A stretch of 64,000 nucleotides of DNA from Triparma verrucosa (Eukaryota; Sar; Bolidophyceae; Parmales; Triparmaceae): positions 19,522 to 83,521 of the forward strand of contig BRXX01000316.1 of NCBI GenBank assembly GCA_030267905.1, written 5' to 3'. A program made the translations under genes and the position numbers. The notes under the pieces are model-generated. The model was not told the origin of the DNA. It made no database searches and saw nothing but the letters and a program-made list of their open reading frames with translations. Every line of letters starts with the position of its first letter. Within the stretch, counting starts at the first letter, position 1. Shown piece by piece: positions 22,086-34,721 of the stretch.

Positions 22086-24798
22086 TCATATCTTGAGCGT
22101 CTTTACTAGCTGCTCGGCATTCGGTATCGCGTCAACTCTGAGCTGCAGGTAGCCTCGGATTTCGCTCTTCTTGAGGCGCCAGCCTGGCTCGCTGGACATG
22201 ATTCTGACGTCTTCGAAGTCGAGGGCGTTCACGAGCTTCGCGATCTGTTTGAGCCTGTCTGTGCCTCCCAAATCTCCTCCGTTCCCATTCCCGTTCCCAT
22301 TCAATCCCCTCGCCCACGTCCCCATCCTCCTCACTTCAGCATCGAGCTGCAGGCAGCCAAACTCCGACAACCTCTTCTTCCTAATTAAAATTTCGGTCCG
22401 TTTCATCAGCTCGTCCAGCACCCTGCTCCAGATCCGCACCCCTGAGTTCGCCCCCACCCAGGCAACGGCGCCGCCCACGACCCTTTCCACCTCCTCCATA
22501 ATGGCACCCAGCCAGCCCCCAGTGGACTCGAAGCGCTCGTAGCCCTGCTCGTCTATTTCGTAGTTGCACTCTTCGGTCTCGCCCACCCTGTCGACGATGC
22601 TCTTCACCCTAGCCCCGAGCTCTGCTGCAAGTTCAAAGAGTGGGTCCTCCTCTTCAAGCTGGGCCCTGGCCACGGCAAAGAGCTTGACGCTCGAGGCCAG
22701 CTGGCCCTCTGCGTCGATCTTCTCTTCGCCGCCGTTTTCAATCTCCTCCATGAGCACCTCTTGCATCCTGCCAAAGTACTGCACCGCCTGCGTGTAGTCG
22801 TTGAACGCTGCGCCCGCCTCGGTCAGCTTTCGCTCCTTCTCTCTAGCTTTGTCATCCTCCGCCTCCCCCCCTCGGCCGCCCCTGCGAAGGTTGTTGATGT
22901 TGGAGGCGACATCAGCCACATTCTCCAGGGCGGCTGTGGCGACGTCCCTTGAGCCGGCCAGAAGCTGCGTGGCCTTGGACGTCCTCTTGCCCTTGAGGGT
23001 CTCCCTCATGACCATCGACAGGCTATTGCTGCATGTGTTCAAGACAACGCACGTCGACATTTCATGGCCGCTTGCGATGGCCCTCATTGCCGATTTCTGA
23101 GCTGCGTAGAATATCTCCTCAATATAATTAGAGCACTGCGCCCTCGGATTTTCGTCATAAGGCTCGAATGTTGCTGGAGAGACGAGGACGAGTTGTATCG
23201 AAGCGAGCAGCAAAGCCTGCTCTCCCCCGCTTAAAATCGCCCCCAACTCAATGGCAGCCTCTTCAAGTTCAGTTTTCGGAAGAATCGGAGGAGAAGGCTT
23301 GTCTTCCCCGTCCTCCTCCTCTCCAGAACGCGACCTCAGCCGCAAAGCGGAGGCTATGAATATTTGCGTTAGAAAATTTTCACCCAATTCCCTCAGTCCC
23401 TCAGTCCCTCAGTCCCTCAGTCCCTCGAATCAACTCACCTCTCTCAACCTCCGAGCAGCAGTGTTTCACAAAAGTGTCATAACCCTGGATGTACTGAATG
23501 AGGCAGGCGCACTCCTCACACGCCTTGTCCACCTCTTCGAGATCTAAAGCCTGCTCATTCGACGACTCCTCGCCTCGCCCCCAACTGGCCAAATCATCCT
23601 CCAGGTTGGGAACAATCGTAGCAACAGTCTTCAAATCCTCCAAGTCTCCCACCATATCCTGGATCAGCTTGAGCACCCGCCTCTCGACCTCAAGGTGGAC
23701 GAGCTGCAAAAGCCCCCTGTCTCCCTCTGCCGCTCCCAGCGCCTGCGAAACCATGGGAAGGTGGTGGCGAAGTACAGTGGCGGCGGCGTTGAAAGTCTGC
23801 GACGAGCGAAGTGAAAGGGGGAATGTGAGTATACAGCAGCGGTGAAAAAAATCCATGATACAAACGGCATTTAAATTTTGGCTCTTCGGTCCTCACCTGG
23901 GCTATTTTCGTTGACGTCGAATCGTCGCTCGACTGAGTGGCCTCGTTCAGAGCGTCGACCAGGACCTTTTTGACGAACTTGAGGTACAGGCCGACGGCTT
24001 CCGTGGCCAGGTCCAAGTCTCCAAGCAGCGGCACGACCCTGCAGATTTCTTGCAGATTAGCCGCTTTTATCCCCGCATTGTAGTCTTTGAGCAACAGCTC
24101 CACCAGAGACGCCTTGGTCTTCTCCTGAAGCGCAACCGCCTGTGGACCGACCATCTGCACGACCTTCGCCCTCTGGTCCTCGCTCTCCTGCGTCGACGAC
24201 CTGAAAAGCTTAGAGAAAAGGACGCACTTGGTCGTGGCGTTCGAGTAATCCCCTGACTTGAAGGAACCGACACAATCCGACGAGTAACTTTTCAACTGCA
24301 CAACTTGCTGGTGCAGCTTGATATCCGCGTCAACCTCGTCGAGCCTGGTGTCCAGATCTCTCAATTCACTACTCTCCGGCGCAGTTATTTCCAAGAGCTT
24401 CTCAAGCGCCTTGGCGATGGGAGCAGTGGCAGCTCCGATCTCCTCAAAGCTCTTATCCCAATCCGATGGGACCGTCCCGCAATCAATAGGCTGAGAACAT
24501 AGCTCAAAAAACTGTTTGCTAAGCTCATCCCGCTTTTGCAGAGCATCCAGCTGAGGGGAGGTGGAGAGGGCAGCGGAGCACGGAGGGGGAACACAGAGGC
24601 AAGTGATTGTTAAGGATTGAGTGAGAAAGAGTCGCGAGTATGTGCGTACGCGTGGGACGAGAGAAATTCCTCCGAAGACCCAAGGATCGCCGTCGGAGCG
24701 TTTCCGATCCAAGAGTAGAGGAGCTTTCCCATGTCAGGGTCGATGCTCGATGCTCGATAGGCAGCCCTCACCTTGGCCTCTTCCTTGCACGCGTCCAT
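22086..24798 (-). CDS. COG4: Conserved oligomeric Golgi complex subunit 4 (COG4)
   Basis: Four exons (24772-24798, 23897-24550, 23439-23796, 22086-23353) encode 768 aa, the usual COG4 length. The N-terminal part is helical (e.g. LDTRLDEVDADIKLHQQVV) with a run resembling the COG4 solenoid (AANLQEICRVVPLLGDLDL). The C-terminus is diagnostic: FGCLQLDAEVRRMGTW, then LVNALDFEDVRIM, then SEIRGYLQLRVD, as in human and plant COG4. COG4 belongs to lobe A of the COG tether, which holds retrograde vesicles at the Golgi and binds the SNARE regulator Sly1. The first exon is only nine codons and is the least certain part. Intron 2 ends in the GCTCGTCGCAG block, and intron 3 contains an 8-bp minisatellite. 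Confidence 0.9.
23392..23427. repeat. 8-bp minisatellite in a COG4 intron
   Basis: About four and a half copies of CCCTCAGT within the last intron of COG4. Confidence 0.85.
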
Positions 24799-25033
24799 GG
24801 CGCTCGTCGCGAGGCTGTAGAGCTCTGCAGATGCGCGTTCCCCTACGACAAAGTCTCAATCTACAGGAGAAACAGGATTGTAAGGATATCCAAAAATGTC
24901 TGGAGCAGTTTTTTGGGAATGTTGTCTCCTTTTCCTGTCCTCCTGTCCTCCTTTGCCCACCGCATGCAAAAACTAACGCAACAAAAGACCTAAAAATCCG
25001 TTCGGTAGCAAAGTAATATGTTCTTTTTTCATC

Positions 25034-26264
25034 CTACTCCCACGTAGCCTTCGAATCAATGTCGATGTTCCCATCAGCTGCACGGTCAACGTAGGCGTCA
25101 AGGTCATCTCCGAATGGCAGGCTAGCTTTGTTGACGAACTTGGTTTTCTTCCCCTCATCCGTCTCGAGCTCGTCCAAATCGTCGTCGTAATCGGTCTTCT
25201 TCGGCTCAGGCTTTTTCGCCAGAGTTGGCCAGGGGTCATTCTTCCTCTTGAAGAGCTTCAGTATCAGTCGTTTCTTCTTCCATATGGTCTTGCAATCGAT
25301 TATGTCGGCGAAGAGAACGGGGATATGGAGGTAGAAGTTGTCCTCCTTCCTCTTCATCAAGACGAGGAGGCTTTGTCTGCGGAGGGAGGGAGGGAAAATG
25401 AGAGAGAGAGAGAGAGGGAGAGTGACGTTGGGCGGGTGAAAATTCGCGAGCCTTTGTTCCCTCACTTCGTTTCGTGCCTCACCTGTCATCCCAGTACGTT
25501 GAAATACCCTCCTTCTCCACACCAGCTTCCTCCCAACTATCATAACCCAGTAACTTTTCTATGTAAATCTTGACGTTGTCCTCGCCGTCCTCGAAGGAAT
25601 ACGTCAGGACCTTTTCCCCCGGATCATCTGGGAGGGTGGAAGAGTGCACTGGGGGCTTGTCCGCCCTCGGCCTGACGTTCTCCGGCCTGTCCTCCAGCTG
25701 CTTGCTCGATTTGCCCTTTAAATTTTCCACTATCTTCTTCGCCCTCTCATCCTCAATCTTCTTCGGCCCGTTCATCTGATAATCGGCCCCCTTCAGACCG
25801 TCCTTGTAGCCCCCAGTCTGGTTCTGGTGAGCCACGTAGTAACCGAGGTAACCCTTTTCCGAAGAGCGCACCCAGGCCGTGCTGGGCTTGGTGGCGCACG
25901 CATGGGATTCCTGAACGTCCTGTAACAAAAAGCGCGGGGTTTTGACGGTGAGTGGTAATGTACTAACTCGTGGGGTATTTCGTCCGCAACCCTTCTCCCA
26001 AGAAACCCCACCCCACCAAGAACCCCTCACCTTGAATTCATTCTCGATCATCCCCTCCTTATCACCCCCCTTCTTCACGGCCTGCCAAAAATCCACCCCG
26101 GTCTGCGCCTTCACCCACGAAATTACATTGTGCCCAGTAACGAGGAAGGCAAGTACGCCAATGAGGATCGTCTTGATTAGATTTTCGTGGGGCCCTATCG
26201 TCTTGTAGTAGGCGTTGACAATTATGTACTTAACGGCTTCGTATGCATCCGTCAAGTTGACCAT
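25034..26264 (-). CDS. Membrane-anchored protein with a CS (p23/SGT1-like) domain
   Basis: Three exons (26031-26264, 25483-25919, 25034-25376) encode 337 aa from ATG at 26264. A membrane segment lies near residues 30-48 (LIKTILIGVLAFLVTGHNVI). A charged middle region follows. The C-terminal part, from about residue 190, has the shape of a CS domain: VKIYIEK early, then LLVLMKRKEDNFYLHIPVL, then TIWKKKRLILKLFKR and WPTL. CS domains bind HSP90 or act as co-chaperone modules. The family call rests on pattern only. The tail is acidic. The gene lies head-to-head with the SMP protein gene, 244 bases apart, which may be co-regulated. Confidence 0.55.
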
Positions 26265-26508
26265 TGTGGTACGTAACCCCTGCACCAAAAGACCTCAAAA
26301 TGTCCCTGGATGTCAAGGTGCTGGCCCCAGATCCAAAAAAAGGCAACTGACTGACACAGACTTGCTTTGATTTGTCAGTAGTTTTTCGCAATACTCCCCT
26401 GCTCGAACAACGTATACACTCTTCCCATTAGTATACTTCCCAGATCACAGCTTTTCCGCGAACCAACGAATTCACCACAGTCGTCGGTTCCCATTTCGCT
26501 CTCGAACG

Positions 26509-29500
26509 ATGATGAAAAAATGGTTATTTCTCCTTGTTTCCGCCGCTTTTGCCGCTGCAGAAGACATCGACCCATCGATAGAAGTATTAGATTCCGAGCA
26601 CAGAGCACCTCCAAAACATCAAGGCTTTGGCTTTGACGATGACCTCGAGGGAGCAAGGTGAGAGCGAGGGCGACGACTTCGATGTTCCCTCACAAAATCC
26701 CCTCGATCGTCGACGCCCGCCCTAACCCAACGCCCTCTTGTCTTTCCTCGTCATTCTCCGGCCCTCGCCAAGACTCCTAACGTCGTCGCTCCGTCTCTTT
26801 GAGTCCACTGCCCGGCACGTCGCTGATGCCCTTCGCATTGCTGGCGACACCACTGCTGGTGTTGGTGGCACCGGCATAAAGCTCATGGGCGGTGGAGTAA
26901 AGAGCCTCGGCAATGCAATTGAAAAGAGCGTCGACATCAGCCTCGAAAAGCACACCGATAGCAGGGTCAAGCACGCCACGAAGAAAGTTGCGGGCCACAG
27001 CGTCAAGGTTTTCAGCACGCTGGTCAAGGGTTTGGGCGAGTCGTTCCTTTTGGTCGGCCAGGCCACGGAGTCGGTGGCTTCTGGAACCGCTGGTGTGGCG
27101 GAAGACACCGTTAGGGTGTTGGAGGAGTTGTTGGGAACTTTTGCGGATCAGTTGGGGAAAGATGACATGAAAGGTGAGCTGCCACTCCCTGTACGGCTGC
27201 GTTAGTAGTTCCAGTCTAGATTTCGATACCACTACTTATTGTCACTATCACCGCTACTTACTCGAACTCATCGCTTCGCTTCGCTCCTCGGCTCGCTTCC
27301 TTCGTCGCAGCCTCGTCCAATGCCAAGAAAGCCGGCAAGCCCAAGACCGCAGAAGCGATTTCCTCCGAGGAGGACGTAGAGGATTACATTAGCTTCTCGG
27401 AGTGGAAGAAGAGGGAGGAGGAAGTCGGGGCAGAGCAGGATGCCTTCAAGCGCTTCGTCCGCAACTCGAGAATTTTCTGCGCTCTCTTGAAGGCGTGGAT
27501 CATGACGACCATTCGCGAATCCCTTCGCGATGTGGGCGAGGTGAAATCAATCGTGCCCGACATTGGTGGCGCTTTCATTGTTTCCGTCTTGTTAGGGGTT
27601 TGGGGAAAGAGAAGAGAGCTCCGGAGGCTTCGGGAGGAGGCGAGGCTGCTTTCGGATGAGGAAGAGGCAGCGGAGGAGGAGGTGAGAGGCTGCGATGTAC
27701 TAAACGGCAGCCGTTTATAGCTTAGTTAACATCAATCTTCATGCAACTCGCTACGCTCGTCGCAGAAAAACTGCGCCCCAGAACTACCCAGCCATCCGAA
27801 TCACGGTGATCACCAAGACGGAATACCAGTTCTGGTGGCTAGAAAAGTCGTAGTTGATCACCACGACGGCCATGACCACCATAGTAGTACCACAACCCAC
27901 CTCGCCTCTTCGTCCCCCCCTCCCCCCCCCGTCAAGCGACCTCGGAATCGAGCCCGTTCCAAGTCTCGTTCCTCTTCGCGATCGATTACTTTGCGCTTCG
28001 TCTCTCTCTTTTTCAACTCGACCCTCCTCACATTGATTGTCCAATTCTCCATCTTTCTTTTCGTCGTGAGGACCGTCACGAATAACGCCAGGACCATTCA
28101 GAGGAATTCAGAAACCAAGGGCTTCCGGTCCGCCATTTCGTCAGTGGCGCAGAAACAAACGTCCAACGCTGCGTTCACAGCGATCCCGTCGTATGAGTCT
28201 TCAATCTGGGCGAACAATTTATTAGAGAGCCTGTGGAGGGTGCAGGCCGAAGTCAACTACACGACTCTGCAGGGTGGCTACACTCCGAAGTACGCCCTGA
28301 ACGAGTACGTTAGACGGGCGATTGTAGAGGAAGGAAAGAAGGAAATCGGACTATCTAGTAGTCGCAGACGCGAGGACTCGCGCCAGAAGATAATTCCCCT
28401 CTTTTACGGCGGCCTCGAGCCTTACCTCTCCACGACCATTAGTTCCATAGTAGCCTCCACTCTGAGAGCGTTCGAGCCCGAAAGCGGCGCCTTCCTCAGC
28501 CTCCATAGCTTTACTTTGGGCGACAAACCACCCCTCGTCCGAGGCTTGCGGATCGACAGGGGAGCTAATAACACGGTCGAGGCTCACTTTGACCTGGACT
28601 TCGTCAACACTAATTTAGCGATCATCCTCATGCTCAAGGTGAGAACCTGCGAGGAGGAGCAAAGCGACGGGCCGTTGACGAGATATTTACGTTGTGCTAC
28701 CAAAAACTCCACAACCGTTTCTAACACCGATAACACAACCTTCCGTGCGACTCGCTTCGCTCCTCGCAGCTCTCCACCCTTTCACATGCTTTGCTACCTT
28801 CCACGCTCATTTCAGTCTCAGACCTGGACGCTCGCATCCCCTTGAAGTTGACGTTTCAGCCAACCTTGGATTATCCGTTTGCCGGACCTATCGACTTCAG
28901 TATCGAGGGGGGACTTCCGGAGGTCAAGTTCAAGGTGTTGCCGGTTTCGGAGTCGTCGGGGCTCAAGGGCGTGGACCTGAACGGCATGCCGCTGTTGTCG
29001 ACTTGGATCAAGCAGGGGCTAAACAGTGTATTGGAGGAGTTTGTGGACCCGGGCTTCGTGAGATTTGACCTCGACAGGTACTTGAAGTGGAGCACTTGGA
29101 TTTCATGCGGTGGCCGCAGTGGGCCGACGGCACCTGCCCCCGTCTCCACCAATCTGAACCCCGGAAATACAAATAATAATAATAATAGCAAGAAGAGTAA
29201 GAGCAAGAGGAAAGCGGAGATCGGCAAGATTCAACCTTTTGAATCAATAGCTCCAGCGGTTGAACAGCAGCTAGCGCTCCTAGACGCGGAGGACCAAAAG
29301 AAGGGTCAAGAAAATGGGGAGGATGGGGAGCAGAAGCATATTAATAAAGTAGTGGGGGAGAAGTCCCTCGTCATTGTGTCCTCCGACTCATCAATCACCA
29401 GCAGCGGCAGCACTGAAGACGGAACTGGGATTGACGGATCTCAGAATCTCGGCAGCAACATTGTTTTGGGTAACGGGGGCTTGGAAGAGCTTTCGAGAAT

Positions 29501-29816
29501 AATCGAAGAGGAGCTCAAGAAAGTAGTGGAATCGTCCTTTCTAGAGGTAGAAGATTATGAGGAGGAAGTGCAAGAGGAGCGACGGAAGATGAAACGAAAC
29601 AAAAGTCCGAGGAAAATCAAAAATCCATTTCTGGTCATAGGTAAGAAAGGGTTCGGGCGAGGAGCGAAGGGACGAGCTGAGAGGGCGCGCTTACGAGAAA
29701 TTCGACGTTCTACTGCCTACTCTAGCACCATTGCTAACGCCAATATCACATCTTTTCTCGCAGGCGGTGCTTTAGGGAATATTTGGCAGAATGCCAGAGA
29801 GAGAAGCAGGAAATAA
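26509..29816 (+). CDS. SMP-domain lipid-transfer protein with a signal peptide
   Basis: Six exons (26509-26657, 26773-27173, 27311-27681, 27766-28638, 28770-29640, 29764-29816) encode 905 aa. It starts with a signal peptide (MMKKWLFLLVSAAFAAAE). Residues 50-185 are rich in Gly/Val/Ser with amphipathic repeats. Two hydrophobic segments follow at about 255-275 and 355-378 (TLLTLIVQFSIFLFVVRTV). An SMP domain covers about 410-690, with WANNLLESLWRVQ, then FTLGDKPPLVRGLRI and a DLDF strand, as in extended synaptotagmins and the TEX2/NVJ2 group. SMP domains carry lipids between membranes at ER contact sites. The C-terminus is acidic then basic. Three of its five introns end in the repeated TCG-rich block. 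The intron 1 acceptor (CCAAG) is the weakest call. Confidence 0.75.
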
Positions 29817-29906
29817 AATTAACCAACAACGAATTTAAAATCAAACATCAACTTTTCTATACTCAGCCCCCCCTCCCGCCCTCCCTTCTCCACCCCCCCT
29901 TCCTCT

Positions 29907-31465
29907 CTAATCTACCGTACTGCTAGTGGTGGTCGTGGGAGTGTTGGCAATCTTCGCCCTGCTCTTTGGCGTGGGCCTCATGGAGATCGTCGCATACCAA
30001 GAAATGAAGGTAAGCATGATGGGAACGATTGAGACCCAAGAGAACGTGCAAGACGGAACCTCGAAAATAGCATTTCCGATGCGGGGAATGGTCATGCATT
30101 TGTACGCAAAGCCCAAGAAGGCGCATACTCCGATCGCTTTGAGGAGTGGGGAGGGAGTCAATGAGTATGTATGCGTTGTGCTCGTGTTAGGTTCCTTAGC
30201 ATCTCACCTTTGCAGAAGTTGCCGATCTTCTTGGCTTCGGCGTCACTGGTGCCACCGCTCTTGAGCATGGTCTTGATGTGGGTACCATAGTAGATAGCCA
30301 AGGAACTCCAGAAACCGATGGCGATACCGACAATTCCGTTCTGCATTTAAGGGAGTGGAGGTGGTGGGGGGGTTTAGGAGGCGCCAGAAGTTGGGGGGGG
30401 GGGGGGCGGAATCTCTCACCTTGGCACCGTTCACAGTTCCAGAGTAGCACCCGTTCACAGCACCGTTTCCTTCGTCGCAAGACGTAAGGCTTCCGATCGT
30501 GTACTCCAATACAGCGCAGATAACTTCACCAAAAATGAAGAGCCCGACGGAGAACCTGCTGGAATGCTGTAACCACACTGGAGCCTTCTTGGACTTTCCT
30601 CCTGCGACGAGTGGAGCGAAGCGACGAGTTAGAATAAGGAACTATACCTCGTCTTGCTCCTCGCAGCTTCTCTCACCTACGATCATCACAATCCAGTTCT
30701 TCGTCAGCCACACCATCATGATGAGGGTTGAGCTAACGCCGATGCCGACGAAGAAACTGTAGACCTCGGAGGGAAACCTTCCGGCGTATTGATCGCAGTC
30801 GATGGAAGCGAGACTGTTGCCCAACGAGAGCATTGAAATGCAGCAGTAGCAACGGTCTATCATGTTCTACTTGGTGTTCTTGTTGTTCTTTTTCTGTAAT
30901 GGGCGCGATGTGATTGGGGTGGGCGTTAATAGGCGGGGGGAGCAATATAAGTTGGTTGTGAGCAGACCCTCACCTTGGTGTCGTAGCTATTCTTGAGGAA
31001 AGACAGGCAAATAAAGAATGGGATGATCCCCACGATAACGAATATGGTGCACTTCAGGTCGTAGCTTTTGAAGCCTTCAGTCTGGGAGTAGGCTAGTGAG
31101 CAGTCGCCGTCTTCCCAAAGTGTCGGGTCGTCCTAACCCTGCAAGCATTAGTGTCGGTAGATAGTGGAGGGTGTGTTAGCTTTTGGAAATGGTTGGGTTT
31201 GGGGGAAGGGTGTTGGAGGAACATCCACCATCGATATCAGTGCAGTAAGTTTATCGGTATGTGCGTATTGGCGCCCCGATCACATTCAAAGGGGGAGGTT
31301 TTTGAGAGGACGGAGTGCATCAGGCGCCAACTGAAAAATGCCTGCACTGACCTTGTTGACGTACGGAAACTGACATCCAGTGTGACGGCTGTCGTATTCA
31401 GCATCCTCAGGGGCGAGATCACACACGAATGCCCAGGTTCCGTTCGTTCCGACTTCGTAAGCCAT
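29907..31465 (-). CDS. Hypothetical multi-pass membrane protein
   Basis: Six short exons (31352-31465, 30974-31132, 30677-30866, 30420-30601, 30208-30340, 29907-30136) join in frame to 335 aa. Membrane segments occur in every exon after the first, e.g. CTIFVIVGIIPFFICLSF, VGIGVSSTLIMMVW, FSVGLFIFGEVICAVL, IVGIAIGFWSSLAIYYG and IVPIMLTFISWYATI. The N-terminus is Cys- and acid-rich, and the loops carry more Cys. No family is recognised; it could be a four- or six-span scaffold. Intron 3 (30602-30676) ends in CTCCACTCGTCGCAG, the shared 3' block. Intron 1 uses GTCAGT, and exons 2 and 3 follow TAG acceptors. Confidence 0.7.
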
Positions 31466-31624
31466 GGTGTTAGGGCTTTATTCTTCTTCTGCCCTGAAGT
31501 TCAGCTGCTTCGCTAAGTGGAATACTTATCTGCTCTAATTACTTACTCACTGCTCGAATTTGCTTGTTGACGACATTGAATTCTGTTCTGTTTACGGCGT
31601 TCGCTGTAATTTTAGAGCCAGGCA

Positions 31625-32540
31625 ATGGCAAATGTAGTTGATGTCGCGGCGGCAGAGAAGTTTTTAGAAAAAATCTTGAAAGAGCGGTGAGTTCGAAGGA
31701 GGGAGATTTGTTGCTTGGGAAAAGGTGTTGTTACTAACAGGAATTTGGTCACAGGGATGAGTCTCATGGAGTCGCTCACGCGAAAGCCGTTCGTGATAAC
31801 GTTTTTGGTATCTGGGAATTGAACGGAGATAATGTAGTTGAGGAGCTGTGTAAGGATGAGGTGAGGAAGACGAGTGAAAGATCCCTTAACTGCATATAAA
31901 CCAATACCTAATAACCCTAACCCTTCCCCAGTCGTGTCCCTTCACCCCTTCCTCCCTCCTCGCCCTCGCCCTAGTCTCCGCCCTCCTCCACGACGTCTGC
32001 GACCACAAATACCTCTCTCCCACAACCTCGACCTCCCAAGAAACTTTTTTAGAATCCACTTACGGTGCTGCCGAAGTAAAACTAATAAAAGACGTAATAT
32101 CCAACGTAAGCTACTCGAAAGAAGTCTCCGGCAAACTCTCAGCCGAACTCCCTATTTACACGAGTTACGTTCGTAACGTGGTCTCCGACGCTGATAAAAT
32201 TGAAGCCCTAGGCCCGACAGGTGAGTAAGGTTTCCCTCGGACACTCGAGTACATCGATTTCGCGACACAACGACAACATTCTAACGCTCATAATAACAAA
32301 TCGTTTCATAACACTAAACGTTTGCTGGTGTCAGGCCTCCACCGCTGCTACACTTACGCTATAGAGAAAGGTTCTAACCCCTCAGATGCTTGGAAACACG
32401 TCGCCGAACATTGCGATGAGAAACTTTTAAGGTTAAGGGGGGACTTCATCAGGACAGAAGGAGGAAAAGCTATGAGCAAGGAAGGGCATGAATTCCTTCA
32501 ACGTTGGAGAAACGATTATATAACGACAACATTGAAATGA
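31625..32540 (+). CDS. HD-domain phosphohydrolase (YedJ-like)
   Basis: Four exons (31625-31686, 31755-31860, 31932-32220, 32335-32540) encode 220 aa. The HD metal site is visible in order: His in DESHGVAHAKAV, His-Asp in ALLHDVCDHKY, and the distal Asp in VSDADKIEALG. HD enzymes are metal-dependent phosphohydrolases. The compact form with DKIEALGPTGLHRC and the C-terminal helix (EKLLRLRGDFIRTEGG) fits the bacterial YedJ/YpgQ group, whose likely substrates are nucleotides. Exon 3 is strikingly C-rich on its coding strand. The branch and pyrimidine tract of intron 2 happens to read CCCTAACCC. Confidence 0.8.
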
Positions 32541-32914
32541 AATATTTTTAGATACTGCAAACTAACCTTCGAAAACGTTCACCTTAATGACCCTGTATCC
32601 CAAACCTCCCTGAATTTTTCGTTACGTTCTGAACCAGTACATAAAACTCCTACGTTCTCGAAAACCTGTGTGTTTTGTTTTAGTGTTGTTCGTTTTCAAC
32701 CGTTCTCACCGTGTAAAAAAGAACGCCTTACGCGTTCACTCGTGGTAAAACCACACATTCTCACCTTTAAAAAATTATAAAATTCAACCATACCACCTTC
32801 CATAAATTTATCATCATAATCACGTATACAAACATACCCTCCTTCATTGTATTGACTTAGTTTAAGGAAAGTTGTTTTAAGTTTATTCTCAACTATTAAA
32901 AACAGTGTTAGCGC
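32541..32914. other. Intergenic region between convergent genes
   Basis: 374 AT-rich bases. No gene is seen. Confidence 0.6.
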
Positions 32915-34016
32915 TCAACAAAAGGTATATATAAAATAATGATTTTGTTGTAATTTACCTGTCCCTATATAAGGTGAACTTAAATCATTCCCACCTAATC
33001 TTATAGATCTAACCGTAAAATGTGAAAGTAAATCCTCGAAAATTACGTTCCTATAATCCCCAATAACAAGTATGATTTTTTTCTCACTCGTCGTCGGGTT
33101 TTTAAAAACAGTACGCGGTGGAGGGGGTGAAGGGTTAAGGAGAGAAGTTAACGATGGTAGGAGGTTTTGGAGGTGAGGTGGTAAAAGGGTTGAGGGTTGT
33201 ACGGGTGGGGGTGGGATGAATTGAGAGGAGGGAAGGTAAGGGACTCGAAGGGGGGAGGTTGAAGGGAAGGGATAAGGGGGGCGGTAACCGTAGGGGAGTG
33301 GTGGTGGTGGTGATGATGATGATGTTGTTGTTGTTGTTGTTTTTGGAGTTGGTGACGATGATTTAATATTACGCGTGACGATTGATTGTACTGTGAAGCA
33401 TGCTGTGTCGTTGATTTTTGGAGGGGATGTAGTATTATATAATTTAGCAGTGTATAATGACTCAGAATCATCTGAAGATGATGAACGCAATGTTACTGAG
33501 ACGAGCAGACGAGCAGACGAGCGGAGGGACAAGTGTCGATAAGGGTTAGACAAGAGTGTCGATAAGAGTTAGAAAAAGAGTGTCGATGTCGGTAGCTTCA
33601 CATCTCCATTAACTTGTTGTTACCCCCTCGTCTTGTCTCTCGTCTCGTCTCTTACCTGTATCAGGGTATGTATTACGCTTTGGGTTACATCCATCATTTA
33701 TCGATGTATCATTTGATGTATCATTTGATGTATCATTTGATGTATCATTTGATGTATCATCGTTCAATGCTATTATAGTATACAACACATTTTGATATCT
33801 ATTTGTAGCTCTATTTGCATTGATATTGTTGACATCGTATTTATCATCATCATTGTTATCATCTTGTAGCTGCCGTAGCGGTGGTAGTTGTAGCGGTGGT
33901 AGTTGTAGCGGTGGTAGTTGTAGCGGTGGTAGTTGTAGCGGTGGCAGTTGTAGCTCTAATATTATATGAGGAGGAGGCGTGAAACCAGCGCTGAAGGCCT
34001 GCGTAGAATCCATCAT
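32915..34016 (-). CDS. Hypothetical Pro-rich protein with LQLPP and NDTS repeats
   Basis: Two exons (33656-34016, 32915-33495) joined in frame give 313 aa. ATG is at 34016. Residues about 22-47 repeat the pentapeptide LQLPP five times (15-bp DNA repeat, about 33870-33955). Residues about 87-107 repeat NDTS (12-bp repeat, about 33700-33760). The second half is Pro/Ser/Thr-rich and ends in a more ordered segment (KKIILVIGDYRNVIFEDLLSH). That segment hints at a small folded C-terminal domain, but I do not recognise it. The gene is AT-rich compared with its neighbours. Confidence 0.55.
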
Positions 34017-34437
34017 AAAACTGTCCTATAAATTGTCCTATAAATTGACGACGAATCGTTACTTTTATCAAACTTTATCTATTAGAGGAATGTTAACAGT
34101 ACTTGCAAAAGGAATATGTATAAAATGTCGTTAATGTCAAATAATTAAGCCTCCAAATTTCGCAGGAAAATGTTTTATTTTAAAAAGCTGATTTAAACAA
34201 TATTCTCGACCTCGCACCCGCACAGACTTCTACCCGTTGATTTTTGTATACATCTACAGTAATCTTCAAATAAAAAAATCAGTGATTGAACAATCGTTAT
34301 TCGTGAAATTAAGCATTCTAATACAAATTCAGCGCCGGACGAACCCTTCACGTTTAGTCAACTCTTGCTGCAGTGAATAACTGCAATAACTGTGCGTTGT
34401 TCTGTTCTGTAACCCTGCTGAAAGTCTTTCTTTCGCA
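34017..34437. other. Divergent promoter region
   Basis: 421 AT-rich bases between the starts of the Pro-rich protein and the PP2C phosphatase. A 14-base direct repeat (TCCTATAAATTG type) sits at about 34021-34048. No gene is seen. Confidence 0.5.
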
Positions 34438-34556
34438 ATGTTCTCCCTCTTCTTAAAAGGCGGCTTAGGTCAACTTTTAGCACCTGATCCTGAGTATGAA
34501 ACGAGGGTCTCATCTCAGGTCAATGATAATAATGATATTACTGCTACTACTACTAT

Positions 34557-34591
<35 letters not shown>

Positions 34592-34685
34592 ATGATAGTA
34601 TTAATAATGTTACGGAAGGAATACATCAACTCAATGTCGATAAACATGTCCATGTCAATGTCCAACAGGAAGGGCTCACCCCGCA

Positions 34686-34721
<36 letters not shown>

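Noticed and set aside
31905..31925. Interstitial telomere-like CCCTAACCC
   Set aside because: Only two units; it serves as branch site and pyrimidine tract of an intron in the HD-domain gene.
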